A program made the translations under genes and the position numbers. A model generated the notes under the pieces. That model did not search any database, had not been told where the DNA came from, and saw only the letters and a list, made by a program, of their open reading frames with translations. A stretch of DNA of 64,000 nucleotides from Patescibacteria group bacterium (GTDB lineage: Bacteria > Patescibacteria > Paceibacteria > UBA6257 > 2-01-FULL-56-20): assembly GCA_024654525.1 (NCBI GenBank), contig JANLHI010000030.1, forward strand, positions 1-64,000, written 5' to 3'. Shown piece by piece: positions 23,912-33,052 of this stretch. Position 1 is the first letter of the stretch, and every line of letters starts with the position of its first letter.

Positions 23912-25612
23912 ATGAAGAAAAAACCATTGAGTCAGGATGTTGTCCGGGAAGATGCAGTGAAATTTGATGATACTGCAATCAGAGAGCTTCTTCTCAAGGA
24001 GAGTTATGTGAGTGAAGAAGATGCACAGAAGGCTGATGATTTTGCGAAAGAGCATCACACGGCTTTTATTGATTATCTTCTCCAAGAGCGTCTCATTACC
24101 AAAGATCTTATAGGACAAGCAATTGCGGAGTCACTCAAGATTCCTTATGCCGACTTAAATTCAACCCCGTCAACTTCCGAGCAGGTACAAAAGATTCCCG
24201 AAGACATTGCCAAGAAATATCGAGTGGTCATTTTTACCGAAGAGGATAAAAAGGTAATGGTTGCTACCGACAATCCACAGGATGAAAATCTTTTGCCGGA
24301 GATTGAAAAGCTTTTTCCGGGAAAGAAGATTGATATTGCTTACTCGATCGCTGATGACATTGATGCAAGTTTTGTGCATTATCAAAAACCACTGGAGACA
24401 CGATTTTCCAAAATTATCGAGAAAAAAGGAAGAATTGCACCGGAACTTTTGGAAGAAATATTTGATGACGCGCTTGTATATCATGCATCCGATATTCATT
24501 TTGAACCTCGGCAAAATAACGTATTAGTAAGGTTCCGTGTCGATGGTGTGTTGCATGAAGCGGGGAAAATTCCGAGGGAGTATTATGAAAATATTTTAAA
24601 TCGCATCAAAGTACAAAGTGGGTTGCGTATTGATGAGCATGTTACCGCACAGGATGGTTCTCTTCGTTATGAGAAGGGAAGTGCGGTGGTTGATATGAGA
24701 ACTTCCATTGTTCCCACCGTTGAGGGAGAGAAGGTGGTATTACGTGTGCTTTCGGCATATGTGCAGGGATTTTCTCTCGGAGATATCGGTTTGTCGCCCG
24801 CGCACCAGGAACTTCTTCGAGAGGCGGCGGACAAGCCATTTGGCATGATCCTTGTAGTGGGTCCAACCGGTTCCGGAAAGACAACCACGTTGTATTCACT
24901 TTTGAAAATTGTAAATAATCCGGATGTGAATATCACTACCATTGAAGACCCTGTGGAATATAAAGTGGTGGGAGTGAATCAAATTCAAGTGAACAATCAA
25001 ACGAAGCTCACGTTTGCAAAAGGATTGCGTTCCATTGTTCGTCAAGATCCGGATATCATTCTCGTTGGTGAAATACGCGATCAAGAAACTGCGGAGATTG
25101 CGGTGAATGCCGCACTTACCGGCCACCTGTTGTATTCCACGTTTCACGCGAATGATGCCGCAACCGCACTTCCTCGACTTTTGGATATGGGTACAGAGCC
25201 GTTTTTACTTGCTTCCACATTACAGGTTATTGTTGCGCAACGACTTGTGCGGAAAATTTGCGAACATTGTAAACATAGCGTTACAAAATCTTCGAGTGAT
25301 TTTAATACTCCACAGCTTAAGACAAGCCATGCATATTTTGGAGGGAAGTCGGCAACTTTTTACGAGGGGAAAAAGTGTGAAGCGTGCGGGTATACGGGAT
25401 ATCTTGGGCGCACGGCAATTTTCGAATTCATAAAAATCACCCCGGAGATGCAAGATCTCATTCTTCATTCTCCTTCAACAAAGGAAATTTGGAAGCTGGC
25501 TCGCAAAGAGGGATCAAACACACTTTTTGAAGATGGAATTGAGAAGGTGAAAGTGGGGATAACGACACTTGAAGAGCTTCTTCGAGTTGCAGAGCCTCCG
25601 GATAAGACATAG
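23912..25612 (+). CDS. pilB: Type IV pilus extension ATPase PilB (GspE family)
   Basis: 566 aa. N-terminal GspE_N-like region (ALIxQAIAESLKIPYADL), then the ATPase: Walker A VGPTGSGKTTT (316-326), the Asp box TIEDPVEYKV, Walker B IILVGEIRDQETAEIA with the His box LTGHLLYSTFHAND. A C-terminal zinc knuckle (CEHC and CEAC, 44 residues apart in sequence) is typical of extension ATPases and absent from PilT. It powers pilin polymerisation at the cytoplasmic membrane. First gene of the pilus cluster. Confidence 0.93.
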   Translation: MKKKPLSQDVVREDAVKFDDTAIRELLLKESYVSEEDAQKADDFAKEHHTAFIDYLLQERLITKDLIGQAIAESLKIPYADLNSTPSTSEQVQKIPEDIAKKYRVVIFTEEDKKVMVATDNPQDENLLPEIEKLFPGKKIDIAYSIADDIDASFVHYQKPLETRFSKIIEKKGRIAPELLEEIFDDALVYHASDIHFEPRQNNVLVRFRVDGVLHEAGKIPREYYENILNRIKVQSGLRIDEHVTAQDGSLRYEKGSAVVDMRTSIVPTVEGEKVVLRVLSAYVQGFSLGDIGLSPAHQELLREAADKPFGMILVVGPTGSGKTTTLYSLLKIVNNPDVNITTIEDPVEYKVVGVNQIQVNNQTKLTFAKGLRSIVRQDPDIILVGEIRDQETAEIAVNAALTGHLLYSTFHANDAATALPRLLDMGTEPFLLASTLQVIVAQRLVRKICEHCKHSVTKSSSDFNTPQLKTSHAYFGGKSATFYEGKKCEACGYTGYLGRTAIFEFIKITPEMQDLILHSPSTKEIWKLARKEGSNTLFEDGIEKVKVGITTLEELLRVAEPPDKT

Positions 25613-25733
25613 TCAGAAGCAGTAACATTCACTGTAGATGTTTTACAAAATATGTTCGACACGAAACCGCATCTTACGCATTTATCATTCATTATCGATG
25701 TGTGCAACTAAGTTTTGGAGAGAAAAATTAATA

Positions 25734-25739
25734 TATAAT
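25734..25739 (+). promoter_or_regulatory. -10 box directly before pilC
   Basis: A perfect TATAAT ends 8 bp before the pilC ATG. Transcription from it would start at or within a base or two of the start codon, giving a leaderless mRNA. No good -35 element is visible. Confidence 0.5.
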
Positions 25740-25747
25740 ACCGCGCA

Positions 25748-27178
25748 ATGACTTTTGGTCTTTCAAAAGAAAGGGATTATTTTATAGAAAATTTAAGCAT
25801 GCTGATTGCAAGCGGTATGCCGATTACTTCGGCACTTGATGCCATGGCACTCGAAATGCGTTCACGCCGCATGAAGAGTATCGTTGCAGATATAAAAGCG
25901 GATATTGAATCGGGGTCTCCGTTATGGAAGGCGCTTGTGACTACTAATCTTTTTCCCGATCATGCGGTTTCGTTGATTCAACTTGGCGAAGAATCGGGGA
26001 AGCTTATGGAAAATTTGAAAGTAGTCGCGGTTGAGCAAGAAAAAGATCGCGTGTTCAAGTCGAAGCTTCGTTCCGCCATGATGTACCCGGTGTTTGTACT
26101 TTCCCTTACGGTAATTATCGGTGTTGGTATCGCGTGGTTCATTCTTCCGAAGCTTGCAACTGTATTTTCTCAGCTTAAGATTAAATTACCGCTTATCACG
26201 AAGATTCTAATTGAATCGGGAATATTTCTTGGCAATTATGGGCAGTATGTGGTGCCTGCGGGTATCGTAGTAATGGGATTGTTTTTCTTTTTCCTCTTTT
26301 CATTTCGCAAGACAAAATTTATAGGTCAGTTTGTTTTATTTTCTTCTCCCGGTATCAAGGGTCTTATTAAAGAAGTAGAAGTGGCTCGGTTTGGGTATCT
26401 TCTTGGGACTCTTTTGGAAGCAGGACTTCCCATTACCCATGTGTTTAATTCGCTTGCGAATGCCACTGAAGTTGCGCCATATCGCAAACTTTATTTTCAT
26501 TTGCGTGATTCGATAAAAGACGGAAATTCTCTTCAGAAAAGTTTTGGTACATTCAGACATGCAAATCGTTTGATTCCTGCTCCCATACAACAATTGATTT
26601 TTGTCGGAGAACAATCGGGTTCGTTATCAACGACTTCATTAAAAATTGGCGCTACTTTTGAAACAAAAGCGGATACCAGTACAAAAAATCTTGCCGTTAT
26701 TTTAGAGCCGATTCTTCTCGTTATTGTATGGCTTGGTGTGGTTGCGGTGGCACTTGCGGTTATCTTGCCTATCTACAATCTTATAGGAGGTTTCAATGCG
26801 GGAGGACAACAAACACCACAAACAGAAGAGCCATCTGTTTCTGTCGTAGTGGAGGATCCCACGGTAGATCTGGAACTCAAAGTGCAGGAAGTCTTACCAA
26901 GTGCAGAGACCATAGATCAAGGATTGGAAATCCAAGAAGTCGTGCCCGGTGAAGAAGTAGTGAAGGAAAATGAGAATACACTTCGTATTCTTCCTACGGG
27001 CTTTGATTATCTCAATGTGCGCGATGCATCGTCGGTGGGAGGAAATATTATAACTCATGTTGCACCGGGGGATGTATATGTATATACGGAAGAAAGTGAA
27101 GGGTGGTACCGAATCGTTTTATCAGACGGTGAATCTGGTTGGGTATCGGGGAAATATATAGAAACAATTGGCAATTAA
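25748..27178 (+). CDS. pilC: Pilus platform protein PilC with C-terminal SH3 domain
   Basis: 476 aa. Residues 1-350 are a GspF/PilC platform protein with two repeated GspF domains (FIENLSMLIASGMPITSAL; FGYLLGTLLEAGLPITHVF) and three membrane helices (about 115-138, 160-190, 320-345). After a Pro/Val/Glu-rich linker (350-415) residues 421-476 form a bacterial SH3 domain (LNVRDASSVGG, GWYRIVLSDGESGWVSGKYI). SH3 domains often bind cell wall; on the far side of the last helix it could anchor the platform to peptidoglycan. Usual PilC is about 400 aa without this domain. Confidence 0.9.
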   Translation: MTFGLSKERDYFIENLSMLIASGMPITSALDAMALEMRSRRMKSIVADIKADIESGSPLWKALVTTNLFPDHAVSLIQLGEESGKLMENLKVVAVEQEKDRVFKSKLRSAMMYPVFVLSLTVIIGVGIAWFILPKLATVFSQLKIKLPLITKILIESGIFLGNYGQYVVPAGIVVMGLFFFFLFSFRKTKFIGQFVLFSSPGIKGLIKEVEVARFGYLLGTLLEAGLPITHVFNSLANATEVAPYRKLYFHLRDSIKDGNSLQKSFGTFRHANRLIPAPIQQLIFVGEQSGSLSTTSLKIGATFETKADTSTKNLAVILEPILLVIVWLGVVAVALAVILPIYNLIGGFNAGGQQTPQTEEPSVSVVVEDPTVDLELKVQEVLPSAETIDQGLEIQEVVPGEEVVKENENTLRILPTGFDYLNVRDASSVGGNIITHVAPGDVYVYTEESEGWYRIVLSDGESGWVSGKYIETIGN

Positions 27179-27207
27179 TACTGGATATTTGAAAGAAATT
27201 TATAGAA

Positions 27208-27681
27208 ATGAAAAAGAAAAATTCCAGTGTCAAATGTCAAATTTCAAATATGAGAGCGGGATTTACACTCCTTGAAATGCTCCTTTCTCTTTCGGCAATC
27301 ACGCTTATCGCGGGAATCGGCGTTCCGGTGTATCAGTCATTTCAAAACAGGAATAATTTAGATATCGCGGCGACTACTGTGGTGCAAAACATGCGTCGCG
27401 CGCAAGTTCTTTCACACGCGGTTGATGGTGATACAAGTTGGGGGGTAAAGGCGCAATCGGGGAGCATTGTAATGTTCAAGGGAGCGAGTTATGTCGCGCG
27501 CGATGCTGATTTTGACGAGGTATTCGAAGTACCGACAAATATGACCGTATCCGGAATAGGGGAATATGTTTTTACAAAATTTACGGGATTGCCCGCAAGT
27601 GTGGGTACCACGACGCTTATGTCGGTGAATAATGAAACGAGAACAATTACCATTAATGCAAAAGGCACCATTGAATACTGA
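27208..27681 (+). CDS. Prepilin-like protein (GspH type)
   Basis: 157 aa. A class III signal is seen at MRAGFTLLEMLLSLSA: cleavage after Gly18, Glu at +5 of the mature protein, then a hydrophobic helix. The globular part is beta-rich and ends in NNETRTITINAKGTIEY like GspH/FimT minor pilins. The annotated start gives a 18-residue leader; Met15 would give a 4-residue leader and is possible. Part of the pilus operon. Confidence 0.82.
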   Translation: MKKKNSSVKCQISNMRAGFTLLEMLLSLSAITLIAGIGVPVYQSFQNRNNLDIAATTVVQNMRRAQVLSHAVDGDTSWGVKAQSGSIVMFKGASYVARDADFDEVFEVPTNMTVSGIGEYVFTKFTGLPASVGTTTLMSVNNETRTITINAKGTIEY

Positions 27682-27704
27682 ATATGGAATGTGGAATATT
27701 GAAT

Positions 27705-28673
27705 ATGGATAACGAAAAAATAAAATCATACAAAGATCTTAACACCTGGAAAAATGGGCATGAATTGGTTTTGCAGATATATAAAATAACAAAAAAATTT
27801 CCAAAAGAGGAGCAATTCGGACTTGTATCACAAATTTGCAGAGCCGCTGTATCTATAACATCAAATATCGCAGAAGGTTTTAGTAGGAGACTTCCCAAAG
27901 ATAAAGCACATTTTTATTCAATGGCGAAAGGATCTCTTACAGAAGTAGACAATCAAATCCTTATTGCAAAAGATGTAGGATACATTAATGATAGCGATTT
28001 TAATAAAATAGGTAGTCAGATAGAGATTGTTGGAAGATTGCTAACGGGGCTTTTAAAGGTAACTCAACATTCAAAATTCAACATTCAAAATTCATCGCAA
28101 CAGGGCTTTTCGTTGGTAGAAGTAATACTTGCCAGCGCTGTTTTTGTGTTGCTGGTTACCGCGTTTGTCGGCGCATATCTTTATGGGCAAGAATCCACTG
28201 CACTTGCGGGAAGCCGCGCTCGCGCCACGTTCCTTGTCGAAGAGGGATTAGAGGCGGTGCGTAATATCCGTGATTCTTCATTCGAAAATCTTATTGATGG
28301 CACTTATGGACTGGCTACTACGAGTAATCAGTGGAATCTGTCTGGTTCCAGTGATACGGTCGGTGTGTTTACGAGGCAGATTACCGTTGCTACGGTAGAT
28401 GAGAACAGGAAAACGGTTTCTTGTTCGGTTTCATGGCAACAAAATCCACAACGAAATGGTTCAGTATCTCTCACCTCGAGACTTACAAATTGGCAAAAGA
28501 GTGCTTCGACTCCCGTTTCTTGTAATGAACACACCATACAAGAGGGATATAGTGCGGGAACATGTAGGGCAAATTCCCAGCAATGTGCAAATAATGGCGA
28601 GACGTATCTTTCCACTGGTGATGTGTATTGTACCGATGGCGCTTCTGTCGATACTTGTTGTGCATTGCCTTAA
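27705..28673 (+). CDS. S23/IVP four-helix bundle fused in frame to a prepilin
   Basis: 322 aa from ATG 27705. Residues 1-125 are a complete 23S rRNA intervening-sequence-type four-helix bundle protein (KIKSYKDLNTWKNGHELVL, CRAAVSITSNIAEGFSR, SMAKGSLTEVDNQ). With no stop codon, the frame passes through a TTCAAAATTCAA-rich repeat into a prepilin signal SSQQGFSLVEVILAS (cleavage after Gly134 in this numbering, Glu at +5) and a Cys-rich minor pilin. Normal prepilins have 6-30-residue leaders. The bundle was probably inserted as a small mobile unit. The peptidase could remove it, or a non-ATG internal start may make the pilin alone. Confidence 0.85.
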   Translation: MDNEKIKSYKDLNTWKNGHELVLQIYKITKKFPKEEQFGLVSQICRAAVSITSNIAEGFSRRLPKDKAHFYSMAKGSLTEVDNQILIAKDVGYINDSDFNKIGSQIEIVGRLLTGLLKVTQHSKFNIQNSSQQGFSLVEVILASAVFVLLVTAFVGAYLYGQESTALAGSRARATFLVEEGLEAVRNIRDSSFENLIDGTYGLATTSNQWNLSGSSDTVGVFTRQITVATVDENRKTVSCSVSWQQNPQRNGSVSLTSRLTNWQKSASTPVSCNEHTIQEGYSAGTCRANSQQCANNGETYLSTGDVYCTDGASVDTCCALP

Positions 28674-28685
28674 TTTCGAAATTTT

Positions 28686-29210
28686 ATGTATCTGATTCCA
28701 ATCCAAAATTCCCGGAAAGGATTTACTCTGATAGAGCTTTTGCTTTACGTTGCCGTTGCGTCCGTATTACTTTCCGCTATCTCCACCTTCTTTTTTATTT
28801 TGCTTGAATCAAGAGTAAAGAATCAAACAATCGCCGAAGTGGAACAGCAGGGGATGCGCGTGATGCAAATGATTACACGAGCATCTCGGAATGCCGAGGC
28901 GATTACTTCACCCTCTCAAGGAGCTAGTGCTGCTTCTCTCATATTGGATGTGATAACTGTAGCGGATGACCCTACTGTTTTCGATCTTTCCGGAGGAGTT
29001 CTTCGCATTAAAGAGGGGTCCGGTTCAGTAATTCCACTTACCAATTCGCGCGTTACCGCTTCTTCACTTTCTTTTTTCAATCTTTCTCGTGCGAGTACTC
29101 CGGGCGCTATTAGTATTCAATTCACACTTACCCACGCAAATCCTGCGGGGAGAAATGAGTATAATTTTAGTGAAACATTCTATGGAAGTGCATCGCTTCG
29201 GCAACCATAA
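28686..29210 (+). CDS. Prepilin-like protein (GspJ/PilW type)
   Basis: 174 aa with leader ending RKG and mature N terminus FTLIELLLYVAVASVLLSA (Glu at +5, hydrophobic to about residue 36). The body is beta-rich with SISIQFTLTH-like strands near the C terminus, similar to GspJ minor pilins that initiate pilus assembly. In the pilus operon 12 bp after the previous gene. Confidence 0.8.
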   Translation: MYLIPIQNSRKGFTLIELLLYVAVASVLLSAISTFFFILLESRVKNQTIAEVEQQGMRVMQMITRASRNAEAITSPSQGASAASLILDVITVADDPTVFDLSGGVLRIKEGSGSVIPLTNSRVTASSLSFFNLSRASTPGAISIQFTLTHANPAGRNEYNFSETFYGSASLRQP

Positions 29211-29265
29211 GATAAAATTTTGAATTCCAAACTTATTATTCAATTATCTCAATCTACTCATAGCC

Positions 29266-29688
29266 ATGTTTCAATCTACTTACTACAAAGTTTTTATTAG
29301 GCATCGTCAGGGTTATATTACCCTTATAAGTGTTTTGGTGGTTGGCGCTGTTGGAATCGCAATTACCATTTCACTTATTTTACTCGGATTGAGTTCTTCA
29401 CGCACAAGCTTTGCAGTGGAACAGTCTAATCAAGCCAAGGCGCTTGTAAATGCGTGCGTTGAAGAAGGAATGCAGCAGATTCGAGATGCCACATCATTTA
29501 CGGGCAGTGGGAGTTTGACTCTCGGTCAGGGGGTATGCAGTTATACGGTGACGAGTCAAGGAGGGCAGAATCGTACTATCGTTGCGTCGAGTACGGTGGG
29601 TACCATTATCCGCAAGACAAAAGTAATCATTGATAAAATTAACCCCACTATTCAGGTTGTCTCGTGGCAGGAAGTAAGTGATTTCTAG
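29266..29688 (+). CDS. PilX-like minor pilin
   Basis: 140 aa. The N terminus HRQGYITLISVLVVGAVGIA has the Gly cleavage position and hydrophobic helix of a prepilin but lacks Glu at +5 (Ser/Leu instead), as in PilX/GspK-type minor pilins. The body contains VNACVEEGMQQIRD and a C-terminal strand-rich region. Function as a priming or tip pilin is inferred from position. Confidence 0.72.
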   Translation: MFQSTYYKVFIRHRQGYITLISVLVVGAVGIAITISLILLGLSSSRTSFAVEQSNQAKALVNACVEEGMQQIRDATSFTGSGSLTLGQGVCSYTVTSQGGQNRTIVASSTVGTIIRKTKVIIDKINPTIQVVSWQEVSDF

Positions 29689-29748
29689 TAAAGAACTTGA
29701 TAGCGAGGGCGTTTGATGATTAATATGCAAAAAATAACAAAGTTGTGG

Positions 29749-29754
29749 TAAAAT
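29749..29754 (+). promoter_or_regulatory. -10 box before the last pilin gene
   Basis: TAAAAT ends 7 bp before the ATG at 29762, consistent with leaderless transcription of this pilin. No -35 is clear. Confidence 0.4.
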
Positions 29755-29761
29755 GGGGAGT

Positions 29762-30274
29762 ATGAAGAAATTCTTTTTTAAAAGTTATATGTCGCGTTCT
29801 GAAAGTGAAAGATTTCGAGCAGGTTTCACTCTTCTCGAAATCCTTTTGGTAGTCGCCGCTATCGCGATTCTTGCGGGTATTGTGATTGTTGCAATCAACC
29901 CCAATAAACAGTTGGGAGACACAAGAAATGCCCAGCGTCGTGCAGATGTAAACACTATTCTTAACGCCGCGTATCAATATACGATTGATAATAACGGAAC
30001 ATTGCCTTCTAGTATTGCAAGTTCAACGTGTTCCTCGGTTACCACGAATGAAATTTGTAAAACCGGAGTTGCGACATCAACATGCAGTGGAAGTTTTATT
30101 GCACTTACCGAACTTACCGCAAGCGAACAATATTTAACCTCGCTTCCCATTGATCCACAAGCGACAAGCAGTGCAAATGGCACCGGCTATCGTATTACAA
30201 AAAGCGGCAACGGTCGCGTTACCGTGTGTGCGCCGCTCGCTGAACAAAGTGCGACAATTAGTGTAACAAGGTAA
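29762..30274 (+). CDS. Type IV pilin (probable major pilin)
   Basis: 170 aa from ATG 29762 (chosen over 29753, which would overlap the -10 box). Leader ends RAG, mature sequence FTLLEILLVVAAIAILAGIV has Glu at +5, followed by NAQRRADVNTILNAAYQYT, the alpha-1 extension seen in CPR pilins of the GspG/PilA type. A Cys-rich middle region may hold disulfides. It has its own promoter-like site, fitting higher expression than the minor pilins. Confidence 0.82.
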   Translation: MKKFFFKSYMSRSESERFRAGFTLLEILLVVAAIAILAGIVIVAINPNKQLGDTRNAQRRADVNTILNAAYQYTIDNNGTLPSSIASSTCSSVTTNEICKTGVATSTCSGSFIALTELTASEQYLTSLPIDPQATSSANGTGYRITKSGNGRVTVCAPLAEQSATISVTR

Positions 30275-30326
30275 GAAGTGTTATTTCATACGCAACGAAA
30301 ACATCCTCGCTTGTTATCAGCATAGA

Positions 30327-32159
30327 ATGAGCATTAAAGCAAAACTGTTATATATCGCCGTTTTTTCTTTTTTGGCGATTGTTGTTCTTGGTGTTCTTCT
30401 CTTTTTTTCTTATCAGCAGTTTAACGAAGCGATTGGGAGGAGTAGTATCGCGAATCAAATAGCCACGGGCGTCTATGAAAGAAGGCTTATTTTGGATGAA
30501 TATTTACTTGATTACGGAGACGTTCATAGGGACGAATGGCTTACCAAGAACAATGATTTGGCACGTCTTTTGCAATCCCTTTCTCCGAAGTTTTCCGAAG
30601 TGCGATACAAAGAAGTCATTAACAATTTACTCATAAAATTTGCGATTAACAGGAAAGTATTCCTTGAGCTGTCCGAAGTTCGTGGTGCGGAGAATATTAA
30701 GGAAGAAAAGTTGACTTCTCAACTTTTATTTAACACTCAAGAGATAATTTCAGACACAAAGAAATTCGCCGCACTTAGCGTGGAGGAAGCAAGGCATAGT
30801 GAGGAGACCGCAGTGTTACTTTTGGGAAGTTTTAGTGTGGTATTGGTGCTTATAATCTTTGGAATCATCTTTGTTTTTTGGTTTAGCATTGTGCGTCCGA
30901 TTATTAAATTTCGTGAGGGGACGGAAATTATATCTTCGGGAAATTTCAAACATAGGGTTGTTGTGAGTAGTCATGATGAAATAGGCCAGCTTGCAAAATC
31001 CTTTAATGACATGGCGGGGCGGTTGCAGGGATCGTACGCGGGTTTAGAAGAGAAAGTGCATGCAAGAACCGAGGCATTGGCTCAAGCGCAGTCGTTAGCG
31101 CATATCGGGAGTTGGGAGTGGGAAATCGGAAGTAATAATATGATATGGTCTGATGAGCTTTATCGTGTTTTTGGGGTGACGCGTCAAGAAGTTCCACAGT
31201 CATATTATGCATATTTACAGCAAGTGTTCCCGGATGATTTGGAAAAAGTGGAAGTAGCCATACAAAATACTCTCGAGACTCATGAGCCGTTTGAATTTGA
31301 TCATAGGATTAAACTTCCGGATGGAACCTCCCGATGGGTTCGTGGAAGAGGAGCTGTGATTATGGACGCAAAAGGCGTGCCGGTAAAAATGGAAGGCACG
31401 GCTCAGGATATTACAAAAGAAAAGGAGATTGATCGCCAAAAAAACGAATTTATATCCATTGTTTCTCATCAGCTTCGTACCCCTTTGGGGAGTATGCGGT
31501 GGAATTTGGAGTTGTTGCAATCAGAGACTCACACATTATCGGAAGAGGCGCAGGGGAGAGTGAATGAGATGTATAAGAGTGATCTTCGCTTGATTCGCCT
31601 TGTAGGAGACCTTTTGAACGTGGCACGTATAGAGGGCGGTAGAACGAAAGATGAACCGGAACTTTCTGAAATTTTTGGTATTGTCGAGAGTGCGATCAAA
31701 GAAATGGAACCGGAAGCGAATAAAAAATCGGTAGCACTTGCATTTTCTTCCGTGGAAACAGCCATACCTAAGATTATGATTGATCCGAAACGATTTCGAG
31801 AGGTTATTCAGAATCTTCTTTCTAATGCGGTGCGATATACATTGCCGAAGGGACGAGTGTCTGTTAGAGTTGATTATTCCGATAATTTGATTAAAATCTC
31901 GGTTGCCGACACGGGGATAGGAATTCCGAAGGGAGAACAGTCAAGACTTTTTGTTAAGTTTGCTCGTGCGGAGAATGCGGTGAAAATTGATACCGAAGGT
32001 ACTGGACTTGGACTTTTTATTGTAAAATCGTATGTAGAAGATTGGGGTGGAAAAGTATGGTTTGAAAGTATTGAGGGGAAAGGAACAACCTTCTATGTAT
32101 CGTTGCCTATAAAACCAAATGTGGTGAATATTACAAAAGAAACCGAAGACCATGACTAA
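30327..32159 (+). CDS. Membrane sensor histidine kinase (HAMP-PAS-HisKA-HATPase)
   Basis: 610 aa. Membrane helices at about 8-30 and 163-188 enclose a helical extracytoplasmic sensor. HAMP (about 190-243), PAS/PAC (about 255-362, IGSWEWEIGSNNMIWSDELY), HisKA with phospho-acceptor His381 (SHQLRTPLG), and HATPase with the N box NLLSNAVRYT and G boxes DTGIGIP and GTGLGLF. It should autophosphorylate in response to an unknown signal. The stop overlaps the response regulator start by 8 bp. Confidence 0.93.
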   Translation: MSIKAKLLYIAVFSFLAIVVLGVLLFFSYQQFNEAIGRSSIANQIATGVYERRLILDEYLLDYGDVHRDEWLTKNNDLARLLQSLSPKFSEVRYKEVINNLLIKFAINRKVFLELSEVRGAENIKEEKLTSQLLFNTQEIISDTKKFAALSVEEARHSEETAVLLLGSFSVVLVLIIFGIIFVFWFSIVRPIIKFREGTEIISSGNFKHRVVVSSHDEIGQLAKSFNDMAGRLQGSYAGLEEKVHARTEALAQAQSLAHIGSWEWEIGSNNMIWSDELYRVFGVTRQEVPQSYYAYLQQVFPDDLEKVEVAIQNTLETHEPFEFDHRIKLPDGTSRWVRGRGAVIMDAKGVPVKMEGTAQDITKEKEIDRQKNEFISIVSHQLRTPLGSMRWNLELLQSETHTLSEEAQGRVNEMYKSDLRLIRLVGDLLNVARIEGGRTKDEPELSEIFGIVESAIKEMEPEANKKSVALAFSSVETAIPKIMIDPKRFREVIQNLLSNAVRYTLPKGRVSVRVDYSDNLIKISVADTGIGIPKGEQSRLFVKFARAENAVKIDTEGTGLGLFIVKSYVEDWGGKVWFESIEGKGTTFYVSLPIKPNVVNITKETEDHD

Positions 32160-32526
32160 AAAATTTATCATTGTAGCGGAAGACGATAAGGCGTATATAG
32201 GCGTTTATAAGAGTAAACTTACCAGTGAGGGTTATGAGGTGGTGGTTGTCGATCAGGGTGATCTTGTGATACCCGAGCTTCATAAACGCAAGCCCGATCT
32301 ATTGATTTTGGATCTGATGTTACCGCAGAAAACAGGATTTGAGATTTTAGGAGAGCTAAGAGCTAATAGTAAACTTAAGGGTATTAAAGTGGTGGTTGCA
32401 TCAAATTTGAGTCAAGACGTAGATAAGGAAAGAGTGAAAAAACTCGGAGCGCTTGATTATTTTATTAAGTCGGAAATTTCTATTTTTGAGCTGGTGGATA
32501 AGATAAAAAAAGCACTTGAGTGTTAG
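32152..32526 (+). CDS. Single-domain response regulator
   Basis: 124-aa CheY-like receiver domain only: acidic pocket AEDD (9-12), phospho-acceptor Asp54 in LILDLMLPQ, Ser/Thr in VVASNLS and Lys in YFIKSE. With no output domain it must act through protein contact, for example on the pilus or a second kinase. It overlaps the upstream kinase gene, so they are cognate. Confidence 0.9.
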   Translation: MTKKFIIVAEDDKAYIGVYKSKLTSEGYEVVVVDQGDLVIPELHKRKPDLLILDLMLPQKTGFEILGELRANSKLKGIKVVVASNLSQDVDKERVKKLGALDYFIKSEISIFELVDKIKKALEC

Positions 32527-32566
32527 TTACTATATTAATAAGATATTAACTGATACTATATTAAGA

Positions 32567-33049
32567 ATGAAAATAAATAAAATTATTGTACTAGTAGTAG
32601 GAATTGTAGTGGTGACGGTTGTCGCGAGTATGGCATTGTCACCGCTACAGAATATGCGAGAGAATGATGCGTATGTTTCACCTTCAACATTTCCAGTTGC
32701 AACGTCTTCAGTCGTCGAATCAATAGCGGTACCCTTGGATACGATATCGGATGTAAGTATGCATACTTCACAAGAGTTTTTTGTTGTCTATGATGCAAAT
32801 GGATTTTTGCCAAAAACTATTACCGTGAAGAAGGGTGATACGGTTGTGTTTCAGAATAGAACCGGCACGCGTGTCTCAGTTGCCTCCGACGACCATCCTA
32901 CTCACTTGCGTTATCCTGATTTTGATCAGTATAGAACTGACCAAAAAGGACTAGACGTGTTTCGATTTGTTTTTACGAAAGTGGGAACATGGGGATATCA
33001 TGATCATCTGAATGCAAACATGGTTGGTATGGTTATTGTTACAGAATAG
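32567..33049 (+). CDS. Membrane-anchored cupredoxin-like protein
   Basis: 160 aa from ATG 32567; the upstream in-frame Met overlaps the response regulator. An N-terminal helix (IIVLVVGIVVVTVVAS) anchors it. A Ser/Thr/Val linker precedes a cupredoxin fold (FFVVYDANGFLPKTITVKKG, DTVVFQNRTG). Candidate copper ligands are the His residues in SDDHPTHLR and WGYHDHLNANMVGM, with no Cys ligand, so a type 1 blue-copper site is doubtful. Possible extracytoplasmic copper binding or sensing next to a two-component system. Confidence 0.78.
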   Translation: MKINKIIVLVVGIVVVTVVASMALSPLQNMRENDAYVSPSTFPVATSSVVESIAVPLDTISDVSMHTSQEFFVVYDANGFLPKTITVKKGDTVVFQNRTGTRVSVASDDHPTHLRYPDFDQYRTDQKGLDVFRFVFTKVGTWGYHDHLNANMVGMVIVTE

Positions 33050-33052
33050 AGT

